DNA of 64,000 nucleotides from Reticulitermes speratus. Lineage: Eukaryota > Arthropoda > Insecta > Blattodea > Rhinotermitidae. Shown in pieces: positions 50,066-61,501 of the stretch. The translations under genes and the position numbers were made by a program. Where the stretch lies: assembly GCA_021186555.1 (NCBI GenBank), contig JAJKFL010000005.1, forward strand, positions 41,009,135 through 41,073,134, in the 5' to 3' direction. The notes beneath the pieces are model-generated. The model made no database searches, had not been told where the DNA came from, and worked only from the letters and a program-made list of their open reading frames with translations. How positions within the stretch are numbered: the stretch's first letter is position 1; the number at the start of each line of letters is the position of its first letter.

Positions 50066-50300
50066 AGGAATTCTAGATATGCTATAGTTTACAATGGGTT
50101 GGACGTGTAGCTTCTATTAGAGAAAAGGGAATGCATACACAATTTTAATGGAGAAATATACAGAGAAAAGACGACTTGGAAAATAGAGGCGGGAATGTGT
50201 GGATAGGCCTAGTATAAATATTCATCTAATTGTGAGATAGTTTTGAGGACAGGAGATATTTGGAAATTGTTTAGATTTGTGTCAAATCTGAAGCTATATC
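50066..50300 (+). mobile_element. LINE L2 fragment
   Basis: The plus strand reads LQWVGRVASIREKGMHTQF, a stop, then WRNIQRKDDLENRGG, corresponding to the RWAGHVARMGE.RNAYRVLVGKPEGKRPLGRPRR block. An AATTAGTT/AGTTAATT-rich stretch further on (50370-50415) may be its terminal repeat. Confidence 0.45.
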
Positions 50301-52035
50301 ACAACCACTGTACGACTCGATACGTATTGAATTAATCATCCGGTCAATTCATCAGTTATTATTTTCGTTAATTAGTTAAGCAGCCATTACATTAGAGAGC
50401 TCCAATTAGTTAATTAACACATAGAATATATGTATGTATGTACGTGTTTCGTGTTACTGCCACAATAAATGTCGATTATTTCCCTAGACTGCATTCACCA
50501 CCCGGTCTTCCTAATGGACACAGACTGCGTTTTCTGTGAGGTACGATCTGATCCTTTATAGGTATATATCATAAGCTGACAAACACAAGTCCTTGTCCCG
50601 GGCACGCAGCAGTAATGAAGTCAGACAAAGCATACGTAAAATTTACAAAAATTGTGGACTTCTTGACGCTTCGAGTAAGTATCAAACTTTCAAGGTACAC
50701 TTTGTACCATGAAGCCAATATAAAACGATTCAAACTCCAGCGACAAGAACTAACGCCCTTCAAATAAACTAAATAAAAACAACCAAAGGGTTATTACTGT
50801 TCTAGAAGACATGTGATACACTTGTAGATAAAGTGACCGTCGGTGTGCAAGTCCATATACAGTGGTCAGGAATTTCGTTTATGCCGAATTCTTTTATCGA
50901 GAAAATCTTCGTAAAATTAGTACAGATTGCTGTTTTTGTGCAATTAAGTCCAAGTCCCAGTCGATTTCCGATGGTCAATTCTTGATCCTGACAGCACAGA
51001 TCTTTCTATCCCACCACTTAGTGCCAGCTTAGACAACTTGTAACCTTCAAACCTTCGTCACAAGTCCGATATTGCTCTCTCAGCAACATGTCCTTTTCTG
51101 GATAGAAGTTCCTCTGCAGAGTGCAAAGTGGTTCAATTTCTGATAAAGCGATTCTGTCCAACAGAGCAATATCTCAAAAACTGTTCTTCCTTCAAATAAT
51201 TACGAATTTAAAGTTTTGTACTTAGACGCCTTCCGAACTGATAGTCTTCTCTGAAGACACAATTTGGCCATGTTGGAAGATGCCTTGTCAAAACTTCTGT
51301 TAAACTACATGACTAGTAGTATTCCTTAAAGTTACTCGATACTTCTGCTTGAAATCTATTTTGTCACACACTGAGTTAAAAAACTTCACCCGTACTGTTG
51401 TTCCTTCTTATACAAAATTTACTAATTATTTCTCAGGTTAGATTCAGTCAACAGCTTAAAATATGGAAATAAATTAACTGAAAGTATTTGTGTCTGATAT
51501 TTTCTTCAGTACTGCTAATATTACGAGCACTGTTAAATTCTGGCCTATACTATAAAGCAGAAGTAATCATTTGTAATATCCACTCTATAACCCTCTGAAG
51601 AAGGAATTTAACCTGCATTATACTTAAAGACACAACTCGCACCGCGCTGTAAACACACTATGTCTCGGTTATAGAAACCAATCAGTTAATGACGTATAAG
51701 GAAAAAACCGCCATTTGTTCTAAGATCCATACGGAACACGTCAGGATATTGTGTGGTATAATGCATAGTTCCTTTATGTTAGAGCATGTGGTACACATAG
51801 TTACCGCTGGGCTTTAAACTATTAAGTACTCTATATTTACAGAGAAGGTAGCCAGTCTATTCATTGACAATTATATAATTCTATTTATGTTTGTAACGTC
51901 GGTTAACCCTGTCACATAAATCATTGGATTCTGACCGTCGATCGCCTTGCTTCTAATTTCTAACGTTCAATAAGATATGTCAGTCTCCATGACACGTTCA
52001 TTTCATGCAAGAAAACAATCGAAACATTTTTCCTG
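50301..52035. other. No recognisable feature
   Basis: GATATTGCTCT (51069-51079) and its inverse AGAGCAATATC (51163-51173) form a small inverted repeat. No element could be defined around it. No gene seen. Confidence 0.35.
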
Positions 52036-52210
52036 TCTTTTTTGCGTTGTCTAATTTTTCTTAAATCTCAGATCACGGAGAGCAATCCCCGCAATATTTT
52101 GAAGGATATTCGGAATTTTCCGCGGTATTTCAAAAAGTTTGATTATTTTTTCCACAATTTCACGTGGAAACCCTAATGATATTCTGTGGAACCCTGGTTA
52201 GGGAACACCG
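52036..52210 (-). mobile_element. hAT-like terminal region
   Basis: On the minus strand from 52210, GTGTTCCCTAACCAGGGTTCC and then AGGGTTTCCACGTG follow the wording common at hAT ends (CAGTGTTTCCCAACC...GGTTCCGCGGAACCCTAGGG). The other end was not located, so extent to the left is uncertain. Confidence 0.4.
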
Positions 52211-54253
52211 TTTTAGACAGTCGGAGCATTGTTCGCTGCCATTGACCTTCTTGAAAGTGCTGACTGTCCACGTTTAGTGTAATTATTGGTACGTAACGAG
52301 TACCATATGTAAATTGTCACTGCAGTCATAAGACATTCACTTGCTTTTGTAAATATTAAATTCGTGACACTGTATCTTATGGTACAAACTGACGGACACA
52401 TGTGTGAAAACCCACAGGGTTACGTCAGTCTGTTTTAATTAATTTCAACAATCTCTATCTTTATGACTTCTTGCTTCTCGACACATAAACCTGTTTTTCA
52501 TTCATTAAAATTTGCTTTCATCTTCTCTTTGGAGTGGAGTCCATGTTATTCCATTTCACTTATCGAATTAAGTGTGGTACTAAAGTCCTGATGAAACGAA
52601 GAAAATATGTTCGTATTTTTAACTTAATTTATTGCCTGTGGGTGTTGTGAGAAGAAAAAAGTCGCGGCCTCTATAACCTTGTTACATGTAACTTCCTGCA
52701 CGCATCCACCAACACCCCCGAACGCTGAAGTCGCAAAGTGATTACTAAATAAGCACCAAGAAGCGCCCGCTCAGTTCTTTAATACATAATTGAGTTAAGC
52801 CAGTATGACATAGTTCCAACTCCTTTTTTAATGTCTTTTATCATGGTAGGAATTAACAGCTGTAATAATTTACAATTTAACTATCACACAGGGAAGCTAA
52901 CACCAGAGAATTATTACACAATCATGACGTCACAACCTCGAAATGATGCCCAGGGGATTTCGACCTGGAAAATATTACGGCCGACCATACGCGTTGTACG
53001 TATTCATGATTGAGTTTGGGCAGTGTTTTGTTGCATATGCCTCTTATTTAAGCTTTAATTGTGACGAATCGCTTTCATAAACAGGATGGCCCATTAAGTC
53101 AGCCTCAGTAATGGAATTTATGCATTGCGTAAGATTCATGGCTGGGAAAACGGCTCTTCGGTCACCCTGTGATTTATAGATGACCACTGAGAAAAATTAA
53201 AAGTCGCGTTAGAGTGGATTAAGATGCATGCGATTTAGGGCTTTGATTTGAATAGGCATGTCTTTTAAACGATTAGCGCCCTCAGTGCTGGAGTCTGTTT
53301 ATACGTTATTGTAACCAGACACATTCGTAAAATTGTTTAGTTAAGGAAGGGAAGTATTTATAGACCAGCTGTTTTTGAAAACCTTTTATTTTTCGACGTG
53401 CGATTATTATGCAGAGCTAAATTGTTCTTAGTCTCAGGACGTGATAGACGTTTAAATACTAAGGATTTTTATACTTAAACGGAAAGGTTAATTTTCGTGA
53501 GGAGTCATTTTTGATAGAACACAAATTCGGTTCATTTGGGCGAATAGATTAGCCATTTCAATATGACGTGGTGGTTTGGATTTCCCTGTCTGTCCCAACT
53601 GTAGCATTCGTGAAATAGGGCGAACGAAGTCAAATTACAGGGTCCGAGTAACACGAAATCGAATTCTTCACCAGCTGCACAATTCACAGTAGTCAAAACT
53701 AAAAAATTCAGGATAAAAGTTAAACAAAAGTATTTATACATGAAAGAACTTGAACGAAGGCCTTTACGGTATCCATTTGGAATTAGCAAAGTGCAGGGAT
53801 TAGGTAGCAACTCAATAATTTTTTAAGGCTGTGAAGAAAAATATGTGCCAGAAAAGTCTCATACTGAGATGTCTTGGAATCACTACGTCTTAAGCATGAA
53901 ATTTTAATTTGTTTATAATTGTGTCTTTGCACTGTTGTGCTTTAAACAATGAGTTTTTTATTTTTTGCACAAAGTGTGAGCCGCTTAAAGTGGTGAATAA
54001 AAGAAAATTTTCATGTTACACTTTTTAACTTATATGCTGTTTAAGGCAATCAGGTAGGAACACACATATAGTAATAACTCCAAATACACACAGCTGTAGC
54101 CACAGTATTAGTTACTCCACAATAAGGGCTTATCACTGTGTTTCTGAAGATTAATTTTCTATTTCCTGTGAGCATTTGAATTGCACTGACAATTTCTGCA
54201 AATTTGCAGCTACTGTATTGTTATGTGCTTAGAGAACATAGGTTTACTGAGTC
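52211..54253. other. No recognisable feature
   Basis: Nothing convincing. The minus-strand frame 53532-53810 (92 residues) has a possible hydrophobic segment (YFCLTFILNFLVLTTVNCAA), but no splice sites or homology that I recognise. Confidence 0.35.
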
Positions 54254-54581
54254 TACAATGATAAAATTCGCGGTGGCACAGTTGGTTGAGGCACTGCTCT
54301 ACAAGCCGGAAGGTCGGGGTTCGATTCCCGATGGTGTCATTGGAATTTTTCATTGACGTAATCCTTTCGGTCACACTATGGCCCAAGAGTCGACTCAGCC
54401 TGTAATTGAAATGAGTACCAGGAGTATTTCCTAGGATGTAAAGGTGGCCGGTGCTTAGGGCTGACAACCTTACCACTTTCATGTGCCGATTGTCTAGAAA
54501 TCTGGGAGCCTCAACCAACTGGACCCTAAGGGCCTGTCCAAGCCTGTAATGGGATTGCTTTACCTTTTACAATGATAAAAT
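54254..54581 (+). mobile_element. SINE-A copy 3 with perfect target duplications
   Basis: TACAATGATAAAAT occurs at 54254-54267 and 54568-54581, bracketing a 300-bp insert. A box TGGCACAGTTGG is at 54274-54285 and the perfect B box GGTTCGATTCC at 54318-54328. The rest of the body (TGAGTACCAGGAGTATTTCC, GGGCTGACAACCTTACCAC) ends with GGATTGCTTTACC. The intact duplication suggests that it is the youngest SINE-A in the window. The minus-strand open frame 54210-54518 is an artefact. Confidence 0.92.
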
Positions 54582-56929
54582 CTGGATTAAATTATATGAG
54601 ATTTCCATTTACACTTGTGGTGTGACTAAGCCATGATTAATGTTTACCTTTAAAGTAGACTAAGTAGTACTTTTCATTTTTTACTTTTATCAGTTATTAC
54701 ATTATGATAGAATTTTTCCATTCACCAAATTCTTCTCATTGACACAGACTGTTCCTGGAACCCAGGTCATACAGATACCATAGAAGAAAATAGCTAATTG
54801 TGAGAGAACACATTTCGAGGGAACAGTGAGAGTGAAAAGGCAGATAAGGAGGGACAGGAGTCCTCACTATGCAAGAGACAAAACTGGAAAACCAACTACC
54901 TGCTCAAATTCTGGAACTAAAATATACTTCCATAAATTAACAGGCACTCATTTTCAGTTCTTTCTGGGTTATGGGTGACTTTCACTCCCAAAATTCATGC
55001 TTATTTGCACACATCCACCATGCTTCATTGAAAAATAAGACCTTCTCTCAGGTCAGGAAGATTATGAGAGCTGTCACAGTCTCAATTCATATAAGTAATG
55101 AATGGAAGAATGCAATTTTACACAGCAACAAGAAAGAAACCTCTGTTGTGGTGGATATGAATTCATTTGATTTCTTAACTGTGAATTCTTATGTGACACA
55201 AATTATAAAAAGACACCCACAACAGATGCCAAGTTTGCACTGAACTTTTGAAACATACATACATTCTTAGTCTCTGCTCAGATACCTAGCAAAGTATTTG
55301 TAAAATTCAGTGTTTATGATGAATCAGAAACTGTCAGCAACATAAACAGATAGAGTGACACTGTGTTCTGAAGAAAGTATTCAGAATCTCTGAATGTTGA
55401 TGCTAAAAATGTAAGAGTTAATCAAGATCTGTTTTGTTACATCCCCCCTCCCAAACACCCTGCTTTCCTCAAGGGCTTAAACTGTAATGGCAACATAGGT
55501 GAAGAAAATGTTGAGGTTCCAGATTCCTTTAGAATGATGCTATATTCCTTAACAAACACACACAAACAGAAACACAAACTAAACAAAGAACTCAGAAGAA
55601 TACAACATCATAAACTCAGAAGCATAGAGTTTTAAGTAACTATTTTCATCTCAGGCTTAACTTTTTAAATTGTTTTCCTCTTTGTAAAATCTTATACAGA
55701 TTTCGGTTTCATAGATTGCTGCAACCTCATCTGAAATCTTGTGAACAAAATAAATAATATACATGTAAAAAAAGCAGTCTTTCACATTAATTACAGAATT
55801 TTTTAAAAATAAAACCCTTAAGTCTGTGAATTAACAAATTATAGCATAACATTTTCTAGCCCCAAGCCTTTCAATTATTTACGTCGTCAGAATAAAACAA
55901 CCTTCATATTACGTACCTTCGAAGATCAAAATACTCGTACCAGGAAACCATTTATCTTGTTTACATACCGCCCTATTCCACTCTGTATTTGGGACCAACT
56001 GTGACTGATATTACACATACACCTATCACATATGTCTACATGTAGAATCGAAAGTCTACACTTCATTCAGCTATCAATGACGTTATAAAAAGTAGCAGGT
56101 TACACCTAATGTTAAATGTTATTCGGATGTAGGAACACTTGTCAGGTAAAATAAAATCAAAGCAATTATTCATACCACTGGCACAAAAAGAATAGATACA
56201 CTCACCAATCCAACACATAAAATATGAGTAACCAAATTCGAATTTGTAATCACACGACACCATTCTGAAAACAGAAACGCAACGAAATTTGACAGTCTTT
56301 TGTTTCCCCGCGATGTTCAATTGCTGCATTTCGAGAGGGTGGGCCATATGAATTGCAAGGAACATAGCAGAGACATCTGTGAGGGTAATCGAGAGTTATC
56401 AGCTGCAGTCTATAATCGATTATGTTAAGCACAATTGCACTGCCTGCTAACAGCACTTTGAGGGGTCAAGGGGGCATTTCTGATCAGAATGATAGATACA
56501 AGAACGTTTGTAAATGGTACATTCTTGCTGACAAAATGTCAGCTCTTTTAATCACTTTTACTAGCATCTGTTCGTCCACCCTCACTACGTATTCGCATTT
56601 GTGAAATAAACAAAACTGTCCATAAATTGTTATCATTTCTGCATACTGTTTGACGCAAAATAAAAATATACATATTGGTTTAAAATGAAGAGACAACTGA
56701 ACTGCGATGTAAACAAAAACAAAACACGTTCGAACCGCCGTTCGAGTGGATCAAAAACCAGTATAACAAACCTATAGAGCCGACGCCTCCATTCGTCATG
56801 ACAACCGAAAACCGCTGTATATAGAACATAGATAACCATTCAAAACCCTACTCAAATAGAGAGTAGCTGTATTTTATATCTCACTGAACATCACACACAA
56901 ATGCAAGTTCACAAAACCTGCTGCAATTG
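54582..56929. other. No recognised gene; one odd open frame
   Basis: 54971-55243 (plus, 90 codons from ATG) has a less biased codon mix than neighbouring chance frames and sits in a CpG-poor stretch (about 54700-55650). Its product (with SFDFLTVNSYVTQIIKRHPQQ near the end) matches no family that I know. It could be an old transposon exon or chance. 55550-55640 is rich in ACACA/AACAAA. Overlapping frames at 56063-56839 have no motif. Confidence 0.35.
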
Positions 56930-57340
56930 CCCTCTGTTTTTCTAAATAAACGTATTGAGCGTATTTCGAGACACGTGTTTTTCCGCCGTGATGCTGCCAA
57001 TGGCATTTAAATATTAACTTCCATTCTTATGCTTCTTGGTATGTTTTGGTGCATCGTTCTTTAAGAAACCCCCTACACAAATATCAAGAAGCATTAGGTC
57101 CCGAGATCTGGATGGCCACAATCCTTCGAACTAATCCTGCCCACACAAAACGTCTTCAGCATACCCACTCAGATGATGCTGTCCATTGCCCAAGTTAGAT
57201 AGCAAGCCAGAACGCCAATCAATATATGTAGGTCTGTGTAATAAAATAAATGACACGACCAAACACAACAATCGCTCTTGTTTGATTTCTCTCTGAGTAG
57301 GATGCAGAATTTGCATGGTTTCCACTCACTTCAGAAGTTC
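56930..57340 (-). mobile_element. Tc1/mariner-like transposase relic
   Basis: On the minus strand, WPSRSRDLMLLDICVGGFLKNDAP (57115-57044) matches the WPPRSPDL.PLDFFLWG.LK block around the third catalytic acidic residue of IS630/Tc1/mariner-type DDE transposases. LSGYAEDVLCGQD and an FEG-type end lie just upstream in the worn place of the V..YL....F..RWIGR.GP block. The frame then ends at a stop. The first two catalytic blocks and the terminal repeats were not found. Confidence 0.5.
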
Positions 57341-58150
57341 GCAGGTTTGCAAAATTGTCATTACTGGTCGTAGAGATTTAAAAATTTCGAGGGTTGGTAT
57401 GAGCACCAATAGCATAATGTAAATAGAAAGTTTCGTTCAAATCTGTCAGGTGGTTCACAATTTTAAATGGGGGAAAACAGGAACACACACAAACATACAC
57501 GTAAGCACACCGCATGGTGATCCTGCCAGCCTGTGATGTGGGCTAGATAGATTCATCTGACTTAGGAAAGAAACCAGTGGCGCTCTCTTCTGAACATGGA
57601 AATGAGTTTGTTAAGAGGAGAGGGATTTATTAACCAGCTAAGTGACTATCAGTTTCACAAAAATGACTCTGCTCCATAATGTTAGTCAGTTAGTTGGTTA
57701 ATAGTGTTAGAAGAAAAAAGGCCAGTAATATTGTCATTTGTTATACTGCATGATTATTTGCTTAAGTATCTGGATCCTCAGAGAGGGAGGCAACTAATCG
57801 AAATGTAGAAGTTTGGTAGAAAGAGTGTGAGTCTTTCATACGTTATGAGCGCACAACCATACTCATTGCTACAAGATACCAGTATGTCATTCTCTAAACT
57901 AAAAATCGTTTGGCCTGACCATTGCTCTGTGTTTTGTTTCCTACAACGACGGACACTTCTACTCTCCGATGCGATTGCGTCTGCTGTCCTACACTCCGCC
58001 ATCTGTTAGCTAATTTTCAACTACACACACACCGCTACAGAATCGATTCTGGTCACAGCATGTCCAGAACGCAATCAAGAGATGGAAGCACAAGTCTTCA
58101 GTCCGGGCATGCAAACCGACACTTCCGTAAGATATGTAACAACAACTACC
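57341..58150. other. No recognised gene
   Basis: Overlapping frames on both strands at 57778-58204 share no family motif. GTTAGTCAGTTAGTTGGTTA at 57679-57698 resembles the LINE L2 terminal repeat in plus orientation, but no L2 coding block was recognised before it. Confidence 0.35.
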
Positions 58151-58461
58151 ACTAGATGGCAGGCGATACACTTCCAGTGACTGGTAATATAGCCCAATGC
58201 ACATTGAATATCATAGATCGATATAATCGAAACGCGAATTGAATACAACTTGCACCAAATGGCAAGGCGATACACTTCCAGTGGTTGGTAATATAGCCCA
58301 TTGCACATTTAGTATCATAGATCGATATAATCGAACCGCGAATTGGATACAATTGCAACTAGATGGCAGGGCGATACACTTCCAGTGGTCGGTAATGTAG
58401 CCCAGTGCACGTTTAGTGTCATAGATCGATATAATCGAAACGCGAATTGGATCTACATGTG
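58151..58461. repeat. Tandem repeat, three units of 103-104 bp
   Basis: Units start at 58151, 58254 and 58358 and are roughly 85-90 per cent alike by eye. Each unit contains GATGGCAGG-like, GGCGATACACTTCCAGTG, GGTAATATAGCCCA and ATAGATCGATATAATCGAA blocks. TCGATATAATCGA is a small hairpin in every unit. Four overlapping minus-strand open frames (58010-58579) simply translate this array. No terminal duplication was seen. Confidence 0.8.
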
Positions 58462-59320
58462 CACAGATTACTACTACCAGATCGGTAACTTCAATGCTAT
58501 TGGTCGGAAACGTGGGGGCGGAGTCTATTGTCCTGCCATCTATGCGCAGTGCACAAGTACCACAAGGTGTTAGTAGCAATCGGTAGCAATATCCCAGTCG
58601 GTAAGGTTGACTACTATTCGGCCCTCAATATCCCCCCCTCCCTTTCTCCACTGTCATACAGATAATTTTCACTTGACATGGTTCAGCAGCAGCATGAAAT
58701 AATGTCCTGTACAATAGGTCATATCATAGATATTTCATTCATATGTATTTATTATCCCTGCACTGAAATCTACTCAGCTACAGAGTATGTTAATGTTCAC
58801 ACTTTTAACTTCCACTTCAAACACATCAATATTGAATGTAGGACAAGATATAAAGAAACTAAAAATTTTTTATTCTTCAAAAACGGGCAGTAAGGTATAC
58901 TGCAGGGTTAAAACATTTAGAATCGTGTAGAAAGAGTTTCAGTCATCTAAAGATATTAACAGTGTATTTGTTATACATTCAAAAGACAATCTTATAAGTA
59001 ATAGAAAAGTCTAACTGCACTGTAAATAAACATGTACATACACGTAACACAAGAAATAGTCTTTATTACATCTATCTATCTATCTATCTAGCTATCAATC
59101 AATCTATCTATCTATTATGACTATACAAGCAAAGGTATATGTTGTATATACAATAAACACAGCTGTACTTTTGTTATGTATAATACAGATTCACATCCTA
59201 TATCACTGTATTTTCATCTACAGGATGAATGAAAAAAGTGATTGATGTATAACATCAAACAGTGTATATTCAGGAATACACCAACAAATGCACAAATCAC
59301 TAAAAAGGTGCAATCAGCCC
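58462..59320. other. No gene; TATC microsatellite
   Basis: TATC repeats occupy about 59070-59116. Lies 3' of the transposase-like gene. I could not find its missing C-terminal exon here. Confidence 0.4.
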
Positions 59321-59324
59321 TTTA

Positions 59325-59382
59325 TTATAGTCGAACCCTACATATGTTTCGGCTCTCCACGAGCCATCATCAGGGCTTTCTA
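59325..59382 (-). ncRNA. Candidate hammerhead ribozyme
   Basis: On the minus strand: CTGATGA (59367-59373), one extra T, a perfect 5-bp stem II GGCTC/GAGCC with a GTGGA loop, GAAA (59347-59350), the palindrome ACATATGT, and A (59339) as the cleavage-site base. Stem I pairs GAAAGCC with GGGTTC with one mismatch. ATAATAAAG follows about 15 bases downstream, as in the 2.3-kb element. It belongs to a short repeat of about 59270-59400. The core is fully canonical apart from the extra base. Confidence 0.6.
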
Positions 59383-59445
59383 ATAGTGCTTCTCAAATGC
59401 TGGGTCTGCCTATTATTGACATTCGTAAAATTTTTTGTGTACTGT

Positions 59446-59645
59446 TTATAAAATCATATATAAGTAAAATCGTGAGTATAAAATATAGTTAAAATGACAG
59501 AATGTTGAAACCACACTGTTCACTGTATCTTTGCACTTTTTGATGTTCCACAAAATCATACACCGCACCACGTTCAAACTGTCAAAGAGCTTATCAACTT
59601 CCCCAATGAAGGTGACAGTAGCCAGGTATGTGCTGCTCAGCATTC
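59446..59645 (-). CDS. Exon 3: KLFDSLN block
   Basis: Follows the acceptor TGATTCTTTTAG (AG at 59647-59646). The split codon G|GA gives Gly, then MLSSTYLATVTFIGEVDKL and FDSLN, matching the TA.FI..VDKLFDSLN block of P-like transposases. Similarity stops after FDSLNVV; the remaining frame (to a stop at 59446-59448) does not look like the family and may be read-through into an intron or unrelated sequence. The C-terminal third of the protein is missing. Confidence 0.65.
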
Positions 59646-59865
59646 CTAAAAGAATCAGTAAAATAATAAAGCTAGGGCCTTGTTACATTAATATTAGAAT
59701 AACACAGTAATCAGTGCACAGAAACTGGGAGAAAATAAAGTTCTTTTTTTTCGGCTGATCACAAGTACATTTTGGGGAGAAAAAGTTGGAAAAATTGTCT
59801 TCATGTAACCAATGCCTTAAAAACAGTGCATTACAAATAACTGAATGCAATGAAACATTTCTTAC
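59646..59865 (-). other. Predicted intron 2 of the transposase-like gene
   Basis: GTAAGA donor and TTCTTTTAG acceptor. The phase matches (ACA G|GA ATG), and the joined wording LVFTGMLSSTYLATVTFI follows the family. Confidence 0.68.
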
Positions 59866-61501
59866 CTGTAAATACGAGGCTATACAGACTTGCTGCTACA
59901 GTGTGGCTCAACACTTGTGCAGCCAGCTTCACCTTCATTGCATTCTGCCCCACAGGGTTCAGGTGTGTGTCTGTAAGCTTATACAGTTGTCGGAGTGGAT
60001 GCGGTTTGTCAAACTTGTACACATCACAAAATGTGTTCCCACCTAGCTATAACAGGAAGCTGTTTGTCCAGTGCCTCAGACTTCAACTGCACATCATACT
60101 TATGGAATAGGTTTCGGGTACATTTCAGGAGGTGTGGAGGATCAAATACTGTCGCAATTTCTTTAATTATGAAACTTGAAGAATGCTTCTGTTTCAGAAG
60201 CACCCAACAATTTCAAGGCCTTGACATTGTTGGCACCCATGTCACAGACAGTGGCAACAACTTGCAGTCCAGCATTCTGACAAGCGTCAAGAACCTCCTT
60301 CAAAAATTGCGCAAGCATCTCAGCCTTAGTGCTTCCGCGACTAAAGTAGTAAGCCACTGGTTGCTTCCACTTTTGATGCAGGCCACTGACCATGAAAACC
60401 AGAGCATGATTTGCAATGTTGCTTGTCCTGCCCTGGCTTTCAAAGTCCTCAAAACCCTCTATGCAGCCCAATTTCTGCTTAAAGCACAAGTTTTCTCTGA
60501 TTGACATTTCATCAAACATCAGAATACAATAACGATCTTTATCAGACATTGTCTGCGCAGAGTGTTTGAGTGCACCAAACACATGGGCATTAATGCCTGC
60601 CGTGAAGTGAACAGTATTAAGGACAGACTGCAATGTTCGTCTAGATGGAAGGGGGAAGAGCATCTGCAGAAGGATGTAGGATTTGGGACTGCGTTTCAGT
60701 AGGGCCAGAGCCAACACTTTGTCTTCAAAATTCCACCTCCTGCCCTTGGGCTTCTGCCTACTGTTCTGAATAACTCCTGCCAATAACCTGGCAGCCTCTA
60801 CAGACAAAGAAGATGCAAGCTTCTGCATCACTGGATCCCTATCCAGATCACAGACATCTTTCAACTTTTTTGCCTTGCATTGCTTTTTCAATTTACATAG
60901 CGCACTCCCCTGCTTCCGAATATGTTCATACATTTTCCTTTTTCTATGTGTCAATTCTGCAACTGTTGCCAAATTAAGTTCTTTTAGTAGAGAATGCCTT
61001 GCTCTAGGCTTTGAGGAAGAACTTTGATGATTGATACATCTGAGTTCTCCATCACAAGCATTAGGATTTACAGGGCTCAAGGAACAAGAGGTTTCTTTCA
61101 CTGCTAAAGTTCTGCCTGCTGGTGGTGGTGTTTGGAACCCAGGGATTTGATGAGAAGTTGAAGGACTGTCTGCATGGACAGGCATAGTAGTTTTAGTGGA
61201 GGACACAGACGCCTTGCCGTAGGTTCTGGTGGGTGGTAGGACATGGAGGTTATCTTCAGGGGTTAAATTTGTGGGCAAGGAGTTCAGAGAAGGGTTATAA
61301 TAGGAAGATTCCGAAGGTTGTGGGATTGAATGTGAAAATGAATCTGAGCCATGTGGAACTGCCACTTTGTTCAGGCGTACCCTTTCAGAAGTGCAGAAAT
61401 CGCTCTCTGCAAAATGTTTGCTGCACAAAAAATATTTGTACAGCATTTTTGCAGAGTCGATACTGCATGGCTGCTCGACGTTCTCCGCCCATACTTTGGC
61501 T
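59866..61501 (-). pseudogene. Exon 2: rest of THAP domain and transposase core
   Basis: Begins after the acceptor TTTTTTCTTTCCAG (AG at 61503-61502). The split codon CG|A gives Arg31, then AKVWAENVEQ with Trp35 and later LCSKHF, the C-x2-H pair (Cys57, His60), 44 residues after Cys12, and AVP at 78-80. The open part runs to a stop at 60163-60165 (residue 476). One base shift later, EIATVFDPPHLLKCTRNLF continues the family sequence. After a second shift (stop at 60024-60026), YKFDKPHPLRQLYKLTDTHL follows. It ends ACAG|GTAAGA at 59866/59865. All expected blocks are present in order, so the damage is slight. Confidence 0.8.

Noticed and set aside
51066-51175. Small inverted repeat GATATTGCTCT / AGAGCAATATC
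   Set aside because: Only 11 bp arms with about 80 bp between, no duplication and no second copy; compatible with chance.
51588-51625. CTGAAGAAGGAATTTAACCT resembling core plus stem II of a hammerhead
   Set aside because: No GAAA follows the hairpin and there is no stem I partner.
58151-58461. CRISPR-like array
   Set aside because: Units are contiguous 103-bp repeats without alternating conserved repeat and unique spacer; context is eukaryotic.
58211-58579. Minus-strand frames with repeated CMGYITNHWKCIA-like wording
   Set aside because: They translate the 103-bp tandem array and shift between units; not a repeat protein.
59995-60504. 169-residue plus-strand open frame
   Set aside because: It is antisense to exon 2 of the P-like gene, where the true family motifs lie.
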